64,000 bases of DNA from JAICYJ01 sp963766445 (GTDB taxonomy: Bacteria; Actinomycetota; Thermoleophilia; Gaiellales; JAICJC01): contig CAVXZW010000013.1 in NCBI GenBank assembly GCA_963766445.1, positions 1 through 64,000 of the forward strand, read 5' to 3'. Below the pieces are notes generated by a model. The model was not told the DNA's origin, did not search any database, and was given only the letters and a program-made list of their open reading frames with translations. Of the stretch, positions 26,420 to 35,881 are shown one piece after another. Every line of letters begins with the position of its first letter. Position 1 is the first letter of the stretch. The translations under genes were made by a program, and so were the position numbers.

Positions 26420-27013
26420 TCATCGCGCTCCGAAGGGTTCGCATGATCGTTGTCTCGTGGCGGCCGAGTTGCCCGAGCGCGTTGCCTGATATGACATCAG
26501 ACAGGAACGCTCGTCCGACTGGTCCGCCAGAGACTCTGCCGACTCGTTGAACACGTACAGACCTTCTATCCTGAGATCCTCTTGGAGATAGGTGGCGCCC
26601 GGGAGAACACCCGCCACCGGTAGCACTGCTCCCAGCCGGTCTCTGCCATCGCCTTTGAGACCCTCCAGCATCCTGTAGGCGAAGAGAGCGGTCTCAACGC
26701 GAGCGACTCGACGAAGTCGCCACATAGCGTCTCCGATGCGGTCAACCAGCTCTTCCTCCCAGGCGCCTTCCGGCGCCAAGTCTCGATGAAGACCGGCAAA
26801 CAGCAGTTCACGATCCTCAGCATCCTCCCCCGGCAACAGCGGATCTGGCGCCATCCACGAGGTCTGTTGGGGCCAGATGTCCGAGCCTCGTTCGGGCACT
26901 CCGAACGGCGTCGGTTGGACTGGCGATCCAGCGGATGGCGCCAAAGAGCTGTGCATGCGTCGGATAGCCTGTCGATTGGCCGCGTCTGCAGCGAAGGGGA
27001 GCAACGACGACAA
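26420..27013 (-). CDS. Hypothetical protein, possibly decayed
   Basis: The central part 'DPLLPGEDAEDRELLFAGLH' and 'WEEELVDRIGDAMWRLRRVA' followed by 'RVETALFAYRMLEG' matches in style a widespread family of uncharacterised proteins with the PLLPGED...WRLRR pattern. In those the region before it usually reads like STGPRTPEGKARS; here that stretch ('SAGSPVQPTPFGVPERGSD') looks scrambled, suggesting local frame errors or decay. The frame opens with TTG at 27013, which collides with the start region of the divergent methyltransferase gene, so the true start is unknown. Downstream lies debris-like, repeat-bearing sequence. Confidence 0.4.
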   Translation of the reverse strand: MSSLLPFAADAANRQAIRRMHSSLAPSAGSPVQPTPFGVPERGSDIWPQQTSWMAPDPLLPGEDAEDRELLFAGLHRDLAPEGAWEEELVDRIGDAMWRLRRVARVETALFAYRMLEGLKGDGRDRLGAVLPVAGVLPGATYLQEDLRIEGLYVFNESAESLADQSDERSCLMSYQATRSGNSAATRQRSCEPFGAR

Positions 27014-27054
27014 GCACCGATCCCTATCGTGTCACCGATCAGCTGGAGGAGGCC

Positions 27055-27837
27055 GTGCTCGACGCCATCGTCACGCGTCTTGAGGTGCGTGGCCGGCAAC
27101 CGGTTTTCGTGCGGATGCTGGATGAGTATCTCGATGCGATGGGCATCGATGACGCCGACGCGGTCGTCGATTTTGGTTGTGGCACCGGTGTCGCGTCGCG
27201 TCGGATAGCCAGCCGGCCGGGGTTTTCCGGACACATCACGGGTATCGATCGCAGCCCATTTCTCATCCGCACGGCGACGCGCCTTGCGGGCGAGCAGAAT
27301 CTCGCAGGCCGCATCGACTTCCACGTCGGCGATACGGAGGGTCTCGATGTGGGTGCTGCCGAATTCGACGCTGTCGTCGCGCACACGTTGATCAGCCACG
27401 TCGAGCGGCCCGCTTCCGTGCTGGCCGAAGTCGCCCGCGTCGCCAAGCCTGGCGGGTCGATCGGGATCTTCGACGGCGACTTTGCGTCGCTCACGTTCGG
27501 CCACCCTGACCCTGATCAGGGCAAACGTGACGACGAAGCTGTGATCGCCGCCATCGTCACCAACCCACGTGTCATGCGCCAGATACCGGTGCTCGCTCGT
27601 GAGGCTGGGCTCGAGCTGATTGCCTCGTTTCCTTACGTGGTCGCCGATGTCGGCGAGGCGGACTTCTGGCGTCCGGCGATCGAGTCTTTCCGCACGCTCA
27701 TACCCGCGGGCGGATCGATGACGGAACCCGAATCGAACGCGTGGGCCGAACGGCTGCTGCAGGCATCGGACGCCGGTCTGTTCTTCGGCGCCGGCAACTA
27801 CTACGGATACGTCCTGCGCAAACCACTCCCTGCCTAA
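27055..27837 (+). CDS. Class I SAM-dependent methyltransferase
   Basis: A 260-aa enzyme with the SAM-binding motif I 'AVVDFGCGTGVASRRIA', motif II acidic residue in 'HITGIDRSPFLIRTA' and post motifs 'GRIDFHVGDTEGLDV', 'FDAVVAHTLISHVERP' and 'VARVAKPGGSIGIFDGD', as in UbiE/MenG-like methyltransferases. GTG 27055 is the first normal start. The same frame extends upstream as 'TTSTDPYRVTDQLEEA', which fits the family N-terminus. An AAGGGGAG ribosome-binding sequence at 26995-27001 points to ACG 27004/27007 instead, so the native start may be a changed ATG. Substrate unknown. Confidence 0.82.
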   Translation: MLDAIVTRLEVRGRQPVFVRMLDEYLDAMGIDDADAVVDFGCGTGVASRRIASRPGFSGHITGIDRSPFLIRTATRLAGEQNLAGRIDFHVGDTEGLDVGAAEFDAVVAHTLISHVERPASVLAEVARVAKPGGSIGIFDGDFASLTFGHPDPDQGKRDDEAVIAAIVTNPRVMRQIPVLAREAGLELIASFPYVVADVGEADFWRPAIESFRTLIPAGGSMTEPESNAWAERLLQASDAGLFFGAGNYYGYVLRKPLPA

Positions 27838-28058
27838 ACCCGGGGTTACGCCCGCCGGCACGATCGCCGGTCGCCCGGTAGCAACTCGAGGTGCGGGAGC
27901 GCGAGCCGGTGCAGCGGGCGACGTCGGATGATGGCCGGCGAAGCCAGACCCGTTCCTCACAACGGAAGGGGTCGGTGCGCAGTCGGCGGCGCCCGCGAGT
28001 CGAGAGTGCGCCCCTGGGCGATTCCTTCCGAGCGCCCTGTCGCGCCGCGGCGCAGTAG

Positions 28059-28181
28059 AGGCAGAACGGACTCACCCTCGCCGCGATCGCAGACGGACTC
28101 AACCGCGACACCGTACCGACCGCTCAGGGCGCCGCACAATGGTGGCCCCGCACCGTCAGCAAGATCCTCGCAGCGGCCTAA
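28059..28181 (+). pseudogene. Remnant of a serine recombinase C-terminal domain
   Basis: From 28059 the plus frame reads 'RQNGLTLAAIADGLNRDTVP' and 'TAQGAAQWWPRTVSKILAAA' before TAA at 28179. This is the typical recombinase-domain sequence of large serine resolvases, in which a helix with IADGLN is followed by the GVPTAQGG..W....V segment. An in-frame TAG lies at 28056 and no catalytic resolvase domain is found upstream, so only a fragment survives. The rest of 27838-28339 holds no supportable gene. Confidence 0.6.
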
Positions 28182-28339
28182 CCGTACCCTCCGGGATCGA
28201 CCATCGTGACCTTCACAACGGACGGACCAGATTCAAGGGGTCAGGTCACTAGTGGGCTGGCTTGTCCACCGGCACGGCACTCGGGCATACGTCGATTGAC
28301 GGATTGGCGCGCCGGTTTCGCTGTCGTAGCATCACGCGG

Positions 28340-30388
28340 GTGAGCGACAAGCGCGGTCGGATCGGGATTGATGTCGGCGGGACGTTTACCGACGCCGTGA
28401 TCGTGGTCGATGACGGCCACGTTCGCATCGCCAAGGTGCGATCGACGCCGGAGCGGATCGAGGCTGGTTTCATGGACGGCCTGCGCCAGCTGCTGGAGCG
28501 GGCCGGAGCCGAAGCCGCCGACGTGGGCTATCTCGCCCACGGCTCCACTGTCGCCACCAACGCGATCGTTCAGCGCCGCCTAGCACGCACCGCCCTGATC
28601 ACCAACGAGGGCTTCCGCGACGTGCTCGCCATCGGCACCCAGATGCGAGCCCACGTGTACGACCTGTGGACGCCGGAGCCCGAGCCGATCGTGCCCCGCG
28701 ATCTGTGCCTGGGTGTTCGCGGTCGCCTTGACGCCGCCGGCGATGAGGTCGAGCCGCTGGACACCGACGGCGTCCGCGCCGCAGCCGCCGCCCTTCGTGA
28801 CCGCGATGTGGAGGCGGTGGCCGTGATGCTGCTGTTCTCCTTCATCAACGATGACCACGAGCGGCAGGTGGGCGACATCCTGGCGGAGGAGCTCCCGGGC
28901 ACTGTCGTGTCGCTGTCGTCGCGGGTGGTGCCAGAGTTCCGCGAGTACGTGCGCGCCTCGACCACCGTCCTCAACGCCTCGCTGCTGCCGCTGATGGGAG
29001 CCTACATGGGCGCCGTCACCGACGAGGTGGCCGGCGAGGGCGTTTCGGTGCCGCTGCACATGATGCAGACCAACGGCGGCGTCGCCCCGGCCGCCCGCGC
29101 CCGCGAGCTGCCGATCGCCCTGTCCGCCTCCGGCCCCGCCGCCGGCGTGATAGGCGGCGCCCGCCTGGCCGAGCTGGTCGGCGAGAGCGCCGCGCTGACG
29201 TTCGACATGGGCGGCACCACCGCCGACATCGGCCTGGTGATCGACGGCAGCCCGCAGCGCCGCTTCTCCGGCGAGGCCGCCGGTATGCCCATCAACCTGC
29301 CCCAGATCGACGTCCTCTGCATCGGTTCCGGCGGCGGGTCGATCGCCCGCGTCGACCAGTTCGGGTCGCTCACCGTCGGCCCGGCCAGCGCCGGGGCCGA
29401 GCCGGGGCCCGCCGCCTATGGCCTGGGCGGCGAGGACGCGACGGTCACGGACGCTCACGTGGTGCTCGGCAATCTGTCGGCCGAGAGCGCGCTGGCCGAC
29501 GGCGTGCCGCTCGACCGCGAGCTGGCCGAGAGGGCCGTGGCGGCCGCCGTGGGCGAACCGCTTGGCCTGGGCGTGGAGGAGGCCGCCGTCGCGATCCTGC
29601 GCATCGCCAACGCCAACATGGCCAACGCGCTGCGAGTGATGACGGTCGCCCGCGGCCACGACCCGCGTCGCTTCGCGCTGGTCGCCATCGGCGGGGCCGG
29701 GCCCATGCACGCCTGCGCCCTGGCCGACGAGCTGGGCATCCCGCGCGTCGTGATCCCACGCTACCCGGGCGTTGCGGCTGCGCTGGGGCTGCTCGCCACC
29801 GACATCCGCCACGATCTGCGCCGTAGTTGGCTGCAGCCGACTGCCGCCATTGCTCCCGCGGATCTCGACGCGGAGTTCGCGCGTCTCGAGACCGAGGCCA
29901 GCGGCCTGCTGGCGACGTCGGCGTCGGTCACCAGCAACTTCGAGTTCTACCACGAGCTGGACATGCGCTACCGCGGCCAGGCCTACAACCTGACCGTGCC
30001 GTTCGCGCCGCGGCCGGTCACGGCCGAGACGGTCGCAGCCGCCGAGGCCGCGTTCGAGGAGGAGCACCGGCGCCTCTACGACTACACGCCGACCGTCACC
30101 GAGACCGACATCGTGACCCTGCGCCTGCGCGCGCTGGCACGGATCTCCGACATCGACTGGACGGTCGCCGAGGACGGCCGGCGGGTCGCGGTCGCCGGCA
30201 CCCGCCGCGTCTATCACGGCGGCTGGCGCGAGTGGACGGCCGCCGGCCGCGAGGCGCTCGCGCAGGGCGATACGATCGCCGCCGAGACGATCATCGAGCA
30301 GGAGGACACGACCGTGGTGATCCCACCCGGTTGGAGCGGAAGCGTCGGCACGGCGGGCACCCTGGTGCTGCAGCGAGGGGCGGACTGA
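28340..30388 (+). CDS. hyuA: Hydantoinase/oxoprolinase A subunit (HyuA family)
   Basis: A 682-aa ATP-dependent amidohydrolase subunit of the N-methylhydantoinase A/5-oxoprolinase/acetone carboxylase beta family. N-terminal 'RIGIDVGGTFTDAVIVVDD' is the ASKHA nucleotide-binding phosphate-1 motif. Later come 'YLAHGSTVATNAIVQRR', 'LTFDMGGTTADIGLV' (second phosphate motif) and 'GPASAGAEPGPAAYGLGG'. Start GTG 28340 gives the normal family length; the open frame further upstream lacks similarity. It overlaps HyuB by one base (TGATG). The pair hydrolyses a cyclic amide or a related substrate; the adjoining amino-acid-type importer suggests a hydantoin, oxoproline or similar nitrogen compound. Confidence 0.9.
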   Translation: MSDKRGRIGIDVGGTFTDAVIVVDDGHVRIAKVRSTPERIEAGFMDGLRQLLERAGAEAADVGYLAHGSTVATNAIVQRRLARTALITNEGFRDVLAIGTQMRAHVYDLWTPEPEPIVPRDLCLGVRGRLDAAGDEVEPLDTDGVRAAAAALRDRDVEAVAVMLLFSFINDDHERQVGDILAEELPGTVVSLSSRVVPEFREYVRASTTVLNASLLPLMGAYMGAVTDEVAGEGVSVPLHMMQTNGGVAPAARARELPIALSASGPAAGVIGGARLAELVGESAALTFDMGGTTADIGLVIDGSPQRRFSGEAAGMPINLPQIDVLCIGSGGGSIARVDQFGSLTVGPASAGAEPGPAAYGLGGEDATVTDAHVVLGNLSAESALADGVPLDRELAERAVAAAVGEPLGLGVEEAAVAILRIANANMANALRVMTVARGHDPRRFALVAIGGAGPMHACALADELGIPRVVIPRYPGVAAALGLLATDIRHDLRRSWLQPTAAIAPADLDAEFARLETEASGLLATSASVTSNFEFYHELDMRYRGQAYNLTVPFAPRPVTAETVAAAEAAFEEEHRRLYDYTPTVTETDIVTLRLRALARISDIDWTVAEDGRRVAVAGTRRVYHGGWREWTAAGREALAQGDTIAAETIIEQEDTTVVIPPGWSGSVGTAGTLVLQRGAD

Positions 30389-32033
30389 TGTCCACTGCGA
30401 CAACGATCGATCCGATCACGATGGAGATCCTGGCCAGCGGTTTCCACCACATCGCCGAAGAGATGGCGGTGGTCGAGTACCGCGCCTCGTACTCGCCGAT
30501 CATCCGCGAGATGCTCGACTTCAACTGCGGCCTGTTCACGGGCGACGGACGCATGGTGGCCAACTCCGAGCAGATCCCGGCCCAGCTTGGCCTGATGCAG
30601 TTCGCGCTGGAGGCGGCGCGCGAGAAGTGGGGCGACGACATCGCCGAAGGTGACGCCGTGCTCACGAACCACCCCTACATGGGCGGCACCCACACGCCCG
30701 ACCTGCAGGTGTTCACACCGCTTTACCGCGACGGCCGCATCATCGCCTGGGCCGGCTCGATCGCCCACCACATCGACATCGGCGGCCGCTTCCCGGGCAC
30801 CGAGAGCGCCCAGTGCACCGAGCTGTTCCAGGAGGGGCTGATCTTCCCGGCCGTAAAGCTGGTCGAGCGCGGCACCCGCGTGCGGGCGCTCTACGACCTG
30901 ATCGGCGCCAACGTGCGCGACCCGGCATCGACGCTGGGCGACCTCGATGCGCAGCTGGCCGCCTGCCGCCGCGGCATGGCGCGGGTGGACGAACTTGCCG
31001 ACGCCCACGGTACCGACACCGTGCTTCAGGGCATGGAGACGCTGCTGCACACGACCGCGCTGCGCGCCGAGGCCGCCTTCCGCTTCGTGGCCCGACCGCA
31101 CCGTGACGGCCGAGGGCTTCCTCGACGACGAGGGATTCGAGGGCACCTCCCCGGTGCGCGTGCACGCCGCCGTGCACGTCGACGACGGCACGCTGGTGGT
31201 CGATCTGTCCGGCTCCAGCCCGCAGATCGCGTCGGGCATGAACGTCCCCATCTCGAGCGCTCACGCCGGCACCTACTTCGCGGTGCGCGCGTTCCTGGGG
31301 CCGGAGGTGCCGCAGAACGCCGGTCTCACCAGCCGCGTGCGCGTGATCGCACCCGAGGGCAGCCGTGTTCAACCCGATCTTCCCGGCCGCTTTGAGCGCG
31401 CGCCATCTGGCGGTGCAGCGGCTCAGCGACGTTCTGATCGAGGCGCTCTGCGAGCTGCTGCCGGAGCGGTCGGTGGCGGCCAGCCACGTCTCCTTCCCGG
31501 CGCTGGTGTTCCAGGCCGTCGACTCCCGCTCCGGCCGGCTGACGCTGCTCGCGGACATCCTCGGCGGCGGCGGCGGTGCCCGCCGCGACGCGCCCGGCGA
31601 TGACGGCATCGATCCCTACTGCTCCAACTGCGCGATCCTCCCGGCCGAGATCGCCGAGCTCGAGTACCCGTGGCGGATCGAGCGCACCGAGCTGGTCGAA
31701 GGATCGGGCGGTGCCGGTCACATGCGCGGGGGAATGGGCCTGCGGCGCGACTATCGGCTGCTGGCCGACGTCTCAGATGGCATGTACTACGTCGAGCAGA
31801 CCGTCCCCAAGTTCGCGGCCAAGGGCCGTGAGGGCGGGGGAGCTGGTTTGCCTGGAAGGGCAACGGTGCAGCGAGCGGGCTCCGCGGAACCGGCACCGGT
31901 CACCGGCAAGGGATACATCCACCTGTACCGAGGCGACGTGCTGTCGCTGGTGGGTGCGGGTGGAGGAGGGTTCGGCGCGGCTCCATCAGGGGATGCGCCG
32001 GCGCACAATGCCACGATCGAGGAGGAACCATGA
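30388..32033 (+). CDS. hyuB: Hydantoinase B subunit (HyuB family), two frame breaks
   Basis: The partner of HyuA, about 548 aa. It starts 'TIDPITMEILASGFHHIAEE' and contains 'LTNHPYMGGTHTPDLQVFTP', 'AGSIAHHIDIGGRFPG' and, near the C-terminus, 'GGAGHMRGGMGLRRDYRL', all typical of the HyuB/acetone carboxylase alpha family. The HHID histidine pair is the metal-binding region of these enzymes. Frame breaks lie near 31095 (before 'TVTAEGFLDDEGFEGTSP') and near 31365 (before 'FNPIFPAALSARHLAVQRL'); each fits one extra C or G. It overlaps the binding-protein gene by 4 nt (ATGA). Confidence 0.87.
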
Positions 32034-33457
32034 GTGACGCAACGCCAGAAGACGGCGGCGGAACAGCGCCCAGCGGAGACACGGCCCCTGCGGCCGAAAG
32101 CGCGGCCGCAGTCGGGGGCGGTGGCGGCGGCCGCAAGGGCATGAGCCGCAAGAACTTCCTGCAGGGAACCGTGGGAGCGGGCGCGGCCGGCCTGGTGGTC
32201 GGCGGCGGCATCGGCTACGCGGTCGGCAACTCGGGGTCGTCGTCGTCCTCGTCCAGCGGCGGTGGCGGCAGCACCGGCGGCAGCAGCTCCAAGGGCACGA
32301 TCAAGGTCGGCGCAGCCGTTCCGGTCACCGGTCCCTACGCGGGTGACGGCCAGCAGATGTCCCGCGGCCAGGAGCTGGCGGTCGAGGAGATCAACGCCGC
32401 CGGCGGCGTGGCCGGCTACCAGCTCGAGCTCGTCAAGGTGGACACGCAGGCGCAACAGCCCGACGTGATGAAGACGGTGCTGCAAAACCTGGTGTCGCAG
32501 AACGTCGCGGCCGTGTTCATGCCGTTCTGCTCCTACACCTCGGTCGAGTTCCCGATCGTGGCCGACAAGAAGATCCCCACGTTCCACGTGAACACCTGGC
32601 ATGGCAACGTCGACTGGGTCGCGCAGAACAACGCCACGAACATCTTCCAGGGCGATCCCAGCGAGCTCTCCTACGGCTCCGGCATCGTCTCGGTGATGAA
32701 CGCGCTGATCGCCGACGGCAGCTGGACGCCGTCCAAGAAGACCGCCTACGTGGTCACCTCCAACGACCCCTACAGCCTGAACATCGCAAAGAGCTTCCAG
32801 AGCTCGGTGCAGAAGGAGGGCTGGCAGGTCGTCGGGTTCGACCAGTTCACCGCACCGCAGGCCAACTGGGGCGGGGTGCTGGTCAAGATCCGCGACGCGA
32901 ACCCGGGCATGGTCGTGTTCTCGGACTACGCGGCGGGTGACGAGGCGGCGTTCATGAAGCAGTTCGCCCAGCAGCCGACCAAGTCGCTGGTCTACCAGCA
33001 GTACGCGCCGTCGATCCCGCAGTACATCCAGCTGGCCGGCGATTCCGCCAACGGTGTGATCTGGTCGACGGTGGTCGGCATCCTGCAGAACGACCCGATC
33101 GCGCAGCCGTTCATCGACAAGTTCACCGCCAAGTACGGATCCGGCCCCGGCTTCTCGAACGCCGGCGACCAGTACGACCTGATGAAGATCTGGGCGCAGG
33201 CGGTGGGCGTGGCCGGGAATCCGTACGACTTCGAAAAGGTCAACGCCTACATCAAGGCGACGCCCTACCGCGGTGTCTGCGGGGCATACACGTTCAACCG
33301 CACCGGGCTGACCTGCATCCCGTACCCCGACGACACGCCCGATCCCTCGATCGGCATGGCGCATCTCACGTTCCAGATCCAGAACGGGCAGCAGATCGCC
33401 ATCTCACCAGACCCCTACACCACCGGGAAGTTCCAGCTTCCCTCCTGGCTGCAGTGA
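32030..33457 (+). CDS. Branched-chain-type ABC transporter substrate-binding protein
   Basis: A 475-aa type I periplasmic-binding-fold protein (LivJ/UrtA/AmiC-like). After a 35-residue polar N-terminus comes 'SRKNFLQGTVGAGAAGLVVG', a Tat-like signal in which the twin arginine is R-K, then a Ser/Gly linker and 'TIKVGAAVPVTGPYAGDGQQ', the canonical first strand. 'GQELAVEEINAAGGVAGYQ' follows. The GGAGGAACC site directly precedes ATG 32030. It delivers the substrate to the LivHMGF-type importer encoded next, probably the compound cleaved by HyuAB. The regulator at 36891-38659 carries a paralogous binding domain. Confidence 0.9.
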   Translation: MSDATPEDGGGTAPSGDTAPAAESAAAVGGGGGGRKGMSRKNFLQGTVGAGAAGLVVGGGIGYAVGNSGSSSSSSSGGGGSTGGSSSKGTIKVGAAVPVTGPYAGDGQQMSRGQELAVEEINAAGGVAGYQLELVKVDTQAQQPDVMKTVLQNLVSQNVAAVFMPFCSYTSVEFPIVADKKIPTFHVNTWHGNVDWVAQNNATNIFQGDPSELSYGSGIVSVMNALIADGSWTPSKKTAYVVTSNDPYSLNIAKSFQSSVQKEGWQVVGFDQFTAPQANWGGVLVKIRDANPGMVVFSDYAAGDEAAFMKQFAQQPTKSLVYQQYAPSIPQYIQLAGDSANGVIWSTVVGILQNDPIAQPFIDKFTAKYGSGPGFSNAGDQYDLMKIWAQAVGVAGNPYDFEKVNAYIKATPYRGVCGAYTFNRTGLTCIPYPDDTPDPSIGMAHLTFQIQNGQQIAISPDPYTTGKFQLPSWLQ

Positions 33458-34224
33458 CCGAAACGGCGGCGCGCAGCCCTCAGACGATCCTCGAAGCTCG
33501 AGGCATCTCGAAGCTGTACGGGGGGCTGCGCGCCGTCGACGACCTGTCCTTCAACGTCAAGGGCGGGGAGGTGCTGGGCATCGCCGGGCCGAACGGCGCG
33601 GGCAAGACCACGCTGTTCGACACCATCACCGGGCACACGATCGCAACCACGGGCGAGATCGAGCTCCGCGGCAGCTCGATCCTGGGCACCAAGATCCACG
33701 CCCGCTGCCGGATGGGCCTTGCCCGCACGTTCCAGCAGCCGGTGGCAGCGGACACGCTGACCGTGCTCGAGAACGCGTACCTGGCCGCCAGCTTCCGCCG
33801 CGGCCGCACCGGACGCCGCTCCCGCACCGATGACGTCGCCGCCGGCGAGGCGGCGCTGAGGGTGGTCGGGCTCGAGCACCGCGCGACGATGGCCGCGTCG
33901 CAGCTGCCGGTGTACGACAAGAAGCGGCTGATGATTGCGACGGCGCTCGCCACCGAGCCCCTGGTGCTGCTGCTGGACGAGCCGTTCGGCGGTCTCAACC
34001 CGCGCGAGATCGACGACACCCTGGCGTTGCTCCGCCGCGTCCGCGAGACCGGCGTTGCGATCGTCTGCATCGAGCACGTGATGCGGGCATTGGTGGCGCT
34101 GGCCGACCGCGTGCTGGTGATGCACCACGGCGCGGAGCTGTTCGTGGGCACGCCGGCCGAGATGATGCGCGACCAGCGGGTGATCGACGTGTACCTGGGT
34201 GCCAGCGGATCGGGTGCCGAATGA
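33454..34224 (+). CDS. livG: LivG-type ABC transporter ATPase
   Basis: A 256-aa ATPase of the branched-chain amino acid importer family. Walker A is 'GIAGPNGAGKTTLFD', the Q-loop region is 'GLARTFQQPVAADTLTVLEN' and Walker B is 'LVLLLDEPFGGLNPREI', followed by an H-loop in 'VCIEHVM'. The ABC signature position, normally LPYGQQRRL in LivG, reads 'QLPVYDKKRLMIA', lacking the conserved Gly-Gln. GTG 33454 overlaps the binding-protein stop by 4 nt, as does its own stop with the next ATPase. Partner of LivF and of the two permeases. Confidence 0.9.
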   Translation: MTETAARSPQTILEARGISKLYGGLRAVDDLSFNVKGGEVLGIAGPNGAGKTTLFDTITGHTIATTGEIELRGSSILGTKIHARCRMGLARTFQQPVAADTLTVLENAYLAASFRRGRTGRRSRTDDVAAGEAALRVVGLEHRATMAASQLPVYDKKRLMIATALATEPLVLLLDEPFGGLNPREIDDTLALLRRVRETGVAIVCIEHVMRALVALADRVLVMHHGAELFVGTPAEMMRDQRVIDVYLGASGSGAE

Positions 34225-34955
34225 CCGCGGCGCTCGACGTCAATGGGCTGGTGGCCGGCTACGACCGCACCGTGGTGGTGCGCGACCTGAGTCTGTCGGT
34301 CGAAGCCGGCAAGACGGCGGTCGTGATCGGCCCCAACGGCCACGGCAAGACCACCATGCTGCTGGCGATATCCGGCCTGATCAAGCCGATGTCGGGCACA
34401 ATCACGCTGGGCGACGAGCGCATCGACGGCAGCTCGGCCGAGTCGATCGCGGGCAGGGGCGTCGTCCACATCATGCAGGGCGACGGCCTGTTCGCCGACA
34501 TGACGGTCGAGGAGAACCTGCTGATGGGCGCGTTCGTGTCCAGCTCATGGCGCGGCCGCCGCGAGACGCTGAAGCGGGTCTACGCCGACCTGCCGGTGGT
34601 CGAGTCCAAGCGTGACCAGAAGGCGCGCACGCTGTCGGGCGGCGAGCGGCGACTGGTGGGCCTCGGTCGCGGCATGATGCGGCCGGCTCGGGTGATGCTG
34701 ATCGACGAGCCCTCGCTGGGGCTTGCGCCGGTCGCGATAGAGGCCGTCTACGCGGCCATCGCGAAGTTGCGCGCCGAGTCGGGTGCGACGCTGGTGCTGG
34801 TCGAGGAGAACTTCACCCACATCGGCGGCGTCGCGGACGTGGTGCACATCCTGGAGACGGGCAGCATCGTGCGCAGCGGCAGCTTCAACGAGCTCTCGAA
34901 CGACCGCACGGTCGTAGAGACATACCTAGGATCGATCACGGATGTGACCACATGA
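34221..34955 (+). CDS. livF: LivF-type ABC transporter ATPase
   Basis: A 244-aa ATPase. Walker A is 'VIGPNGHGKTTMLLAISG' (His in place of the usual Ala), signature 'ARTLSGGERRLVGLGRGMM', Walker B 'RVMLIDEPSLGLAP' and H-loop region 'LVLVEEN'. In LivF proteins the last motif is commonly VEQN, so VEEN is close to the family norm. It overlaps both neighbours by 4 nt. Because the LivG-like partner lacks a normal signature, this subunit's intact signature is the one expected to sandwich ATP with the other chain's Walker A. Confidence 0.9.
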   Translation: MTAALDVNGLVAGYDRTVVVRDLSLSVEAGKTAVVIGPNGHGKTTMLLAISGLIKPMSGTITLGDERIDGSSAESIAGRGVVHIMQGDGLFADMTVEENLLMGAFVSSSWRGRRETLKRVYADLPVVESKRDQKARTLSGGERRLVGLGRGMMRPARVMLIDEPSLGLAPVAIEAVYAAIAKLRAESGATLVLVEENFTHIGGVADVVHILETGSIVRSGSFNELSNDRTVVETYLGSITDVTT

Positions 34956-35842
34956 CCGACATAGTTGCCATCATCGTAAACGGACTCGTGTACGGCTCCA
35001 TCTACGGGCTGGTCGCGATCGGGATGACCCTGATCTACGGCACGCTGCGGATCCTGGACATGTCGCAGGGCTCGATGGTCATGATCGGCGGCTACGTGGG
35101 CTGGTGGGCGCTGGCGACCCACGGCGTGAACCCGCTGCTGGCGCTGGTGCTGGCTTTCATCGTCACGTTCGTCGTCGGCACCATGACCGAGTTGGTGTCG
35201 GTGCAGCCGCTGATCGGACGTCGCGGCGAGGTCGACTTCGAGATGGTCACGTTCATCACCACGTTCGCGGTGGGGATCCTCCTGACAAACGTCGCATTGC
35301 AGCACTTCGGCCCGTTCCAGAAGAACGTGCCGTCGATCGTGAGCGGCAACCTCGACGTCTACCACGGCGTCTCGATCAGCTACCACGAGCTGACCATGGC
35401 CGGCGTCTCGGTGCTGCTGATGGGCGCGCTCGGCCTGTTCCTGGCACGCACCCGCTGGGGCTTCGCCGTGCGCGCAGTCGCCCAGGACCTGGACGCCGCG
35501 CGCTCGCTGGGCGTGCCGGTCAGCCGCCTATACCCGGCCACGATGGGTCTGGCCTCGGCGCTGGCCGGCGTCGGCGGCGTGTTCCTCGGCGCGCTCTACT
35601 TCGCTTCGCCCACGGCCGGCGACCTGCCGCTGCTGCAGGCGCTGATCGTGGTGGTGCTGGGCGGGCTGGGCAGTCTCACGGGCACCCTCTACGCCGCCTA
35701 TCTGGTGGGGCTGATGCAGGCCTTCTGCGAGGTCGAGATCGGCACCACCTGGACGCTTCCGATCCTGTACACCGCGATCCTGATCATCCTGATCATCCGG
35801 CCCTACGGCCTCAAGGGCAGCCCCTCGGAGGCGCGGCTGTGA
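34952..35842 (+). CDS. livH: LivH-type ABC transporter permease
   Basis: A 296-aa permease with about eight membrane spans. It starts 'IVAIIVNGLVYGSIYGLVAI' and continues 'GMTLIYGTLRILDMSQGSMV', the well-conserved LivH N-terminus. The cytoplasmic coupling loop is visible as 'GFAVRAVAQDLDAARSLGVP'. ATG 34952 overlaps the LivF stop by 4 nt. It forms the translocation pore with the LivM-type protein that follows. Confidence 0.9.
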   Translation: MTDIVAIIVNGLVYGSIYGLVAIGMTLIYGTLRILDMSQGSMVMIGGYVGWWALATHGVNPLLALVLAFIVTFVVGTMTELVSVQPLIGRRGEVDFEMVTFITTFAVGILLTNVALQHFGPFQKNVPSIVSGNLDVYHGVSISYHELTMAGVSVLLMGALGLFLARTRWGFAVRAVAQDLDAARSLGVPVSRLYPATMGLASALAGVGGVFLGALYFASPTAGDLPLLQALIVVVLGGLGSLTGTLYAAYLVGLMQAFCEVEIGTTWTLPILYTAILIILIIRPYGLKGSPSEARL

Positions 35843-35881
35843 CGGGCGACGTTCTCCGGTCTGTCACCGACTCGCTGGCTG

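Noticed and set aside
28296..28332. Promoter TTGACG ... TAGCAT before hyuA
   Set aside because: The spacing between the hexamers is 25 nt, too long for a sigma70-type promoter.
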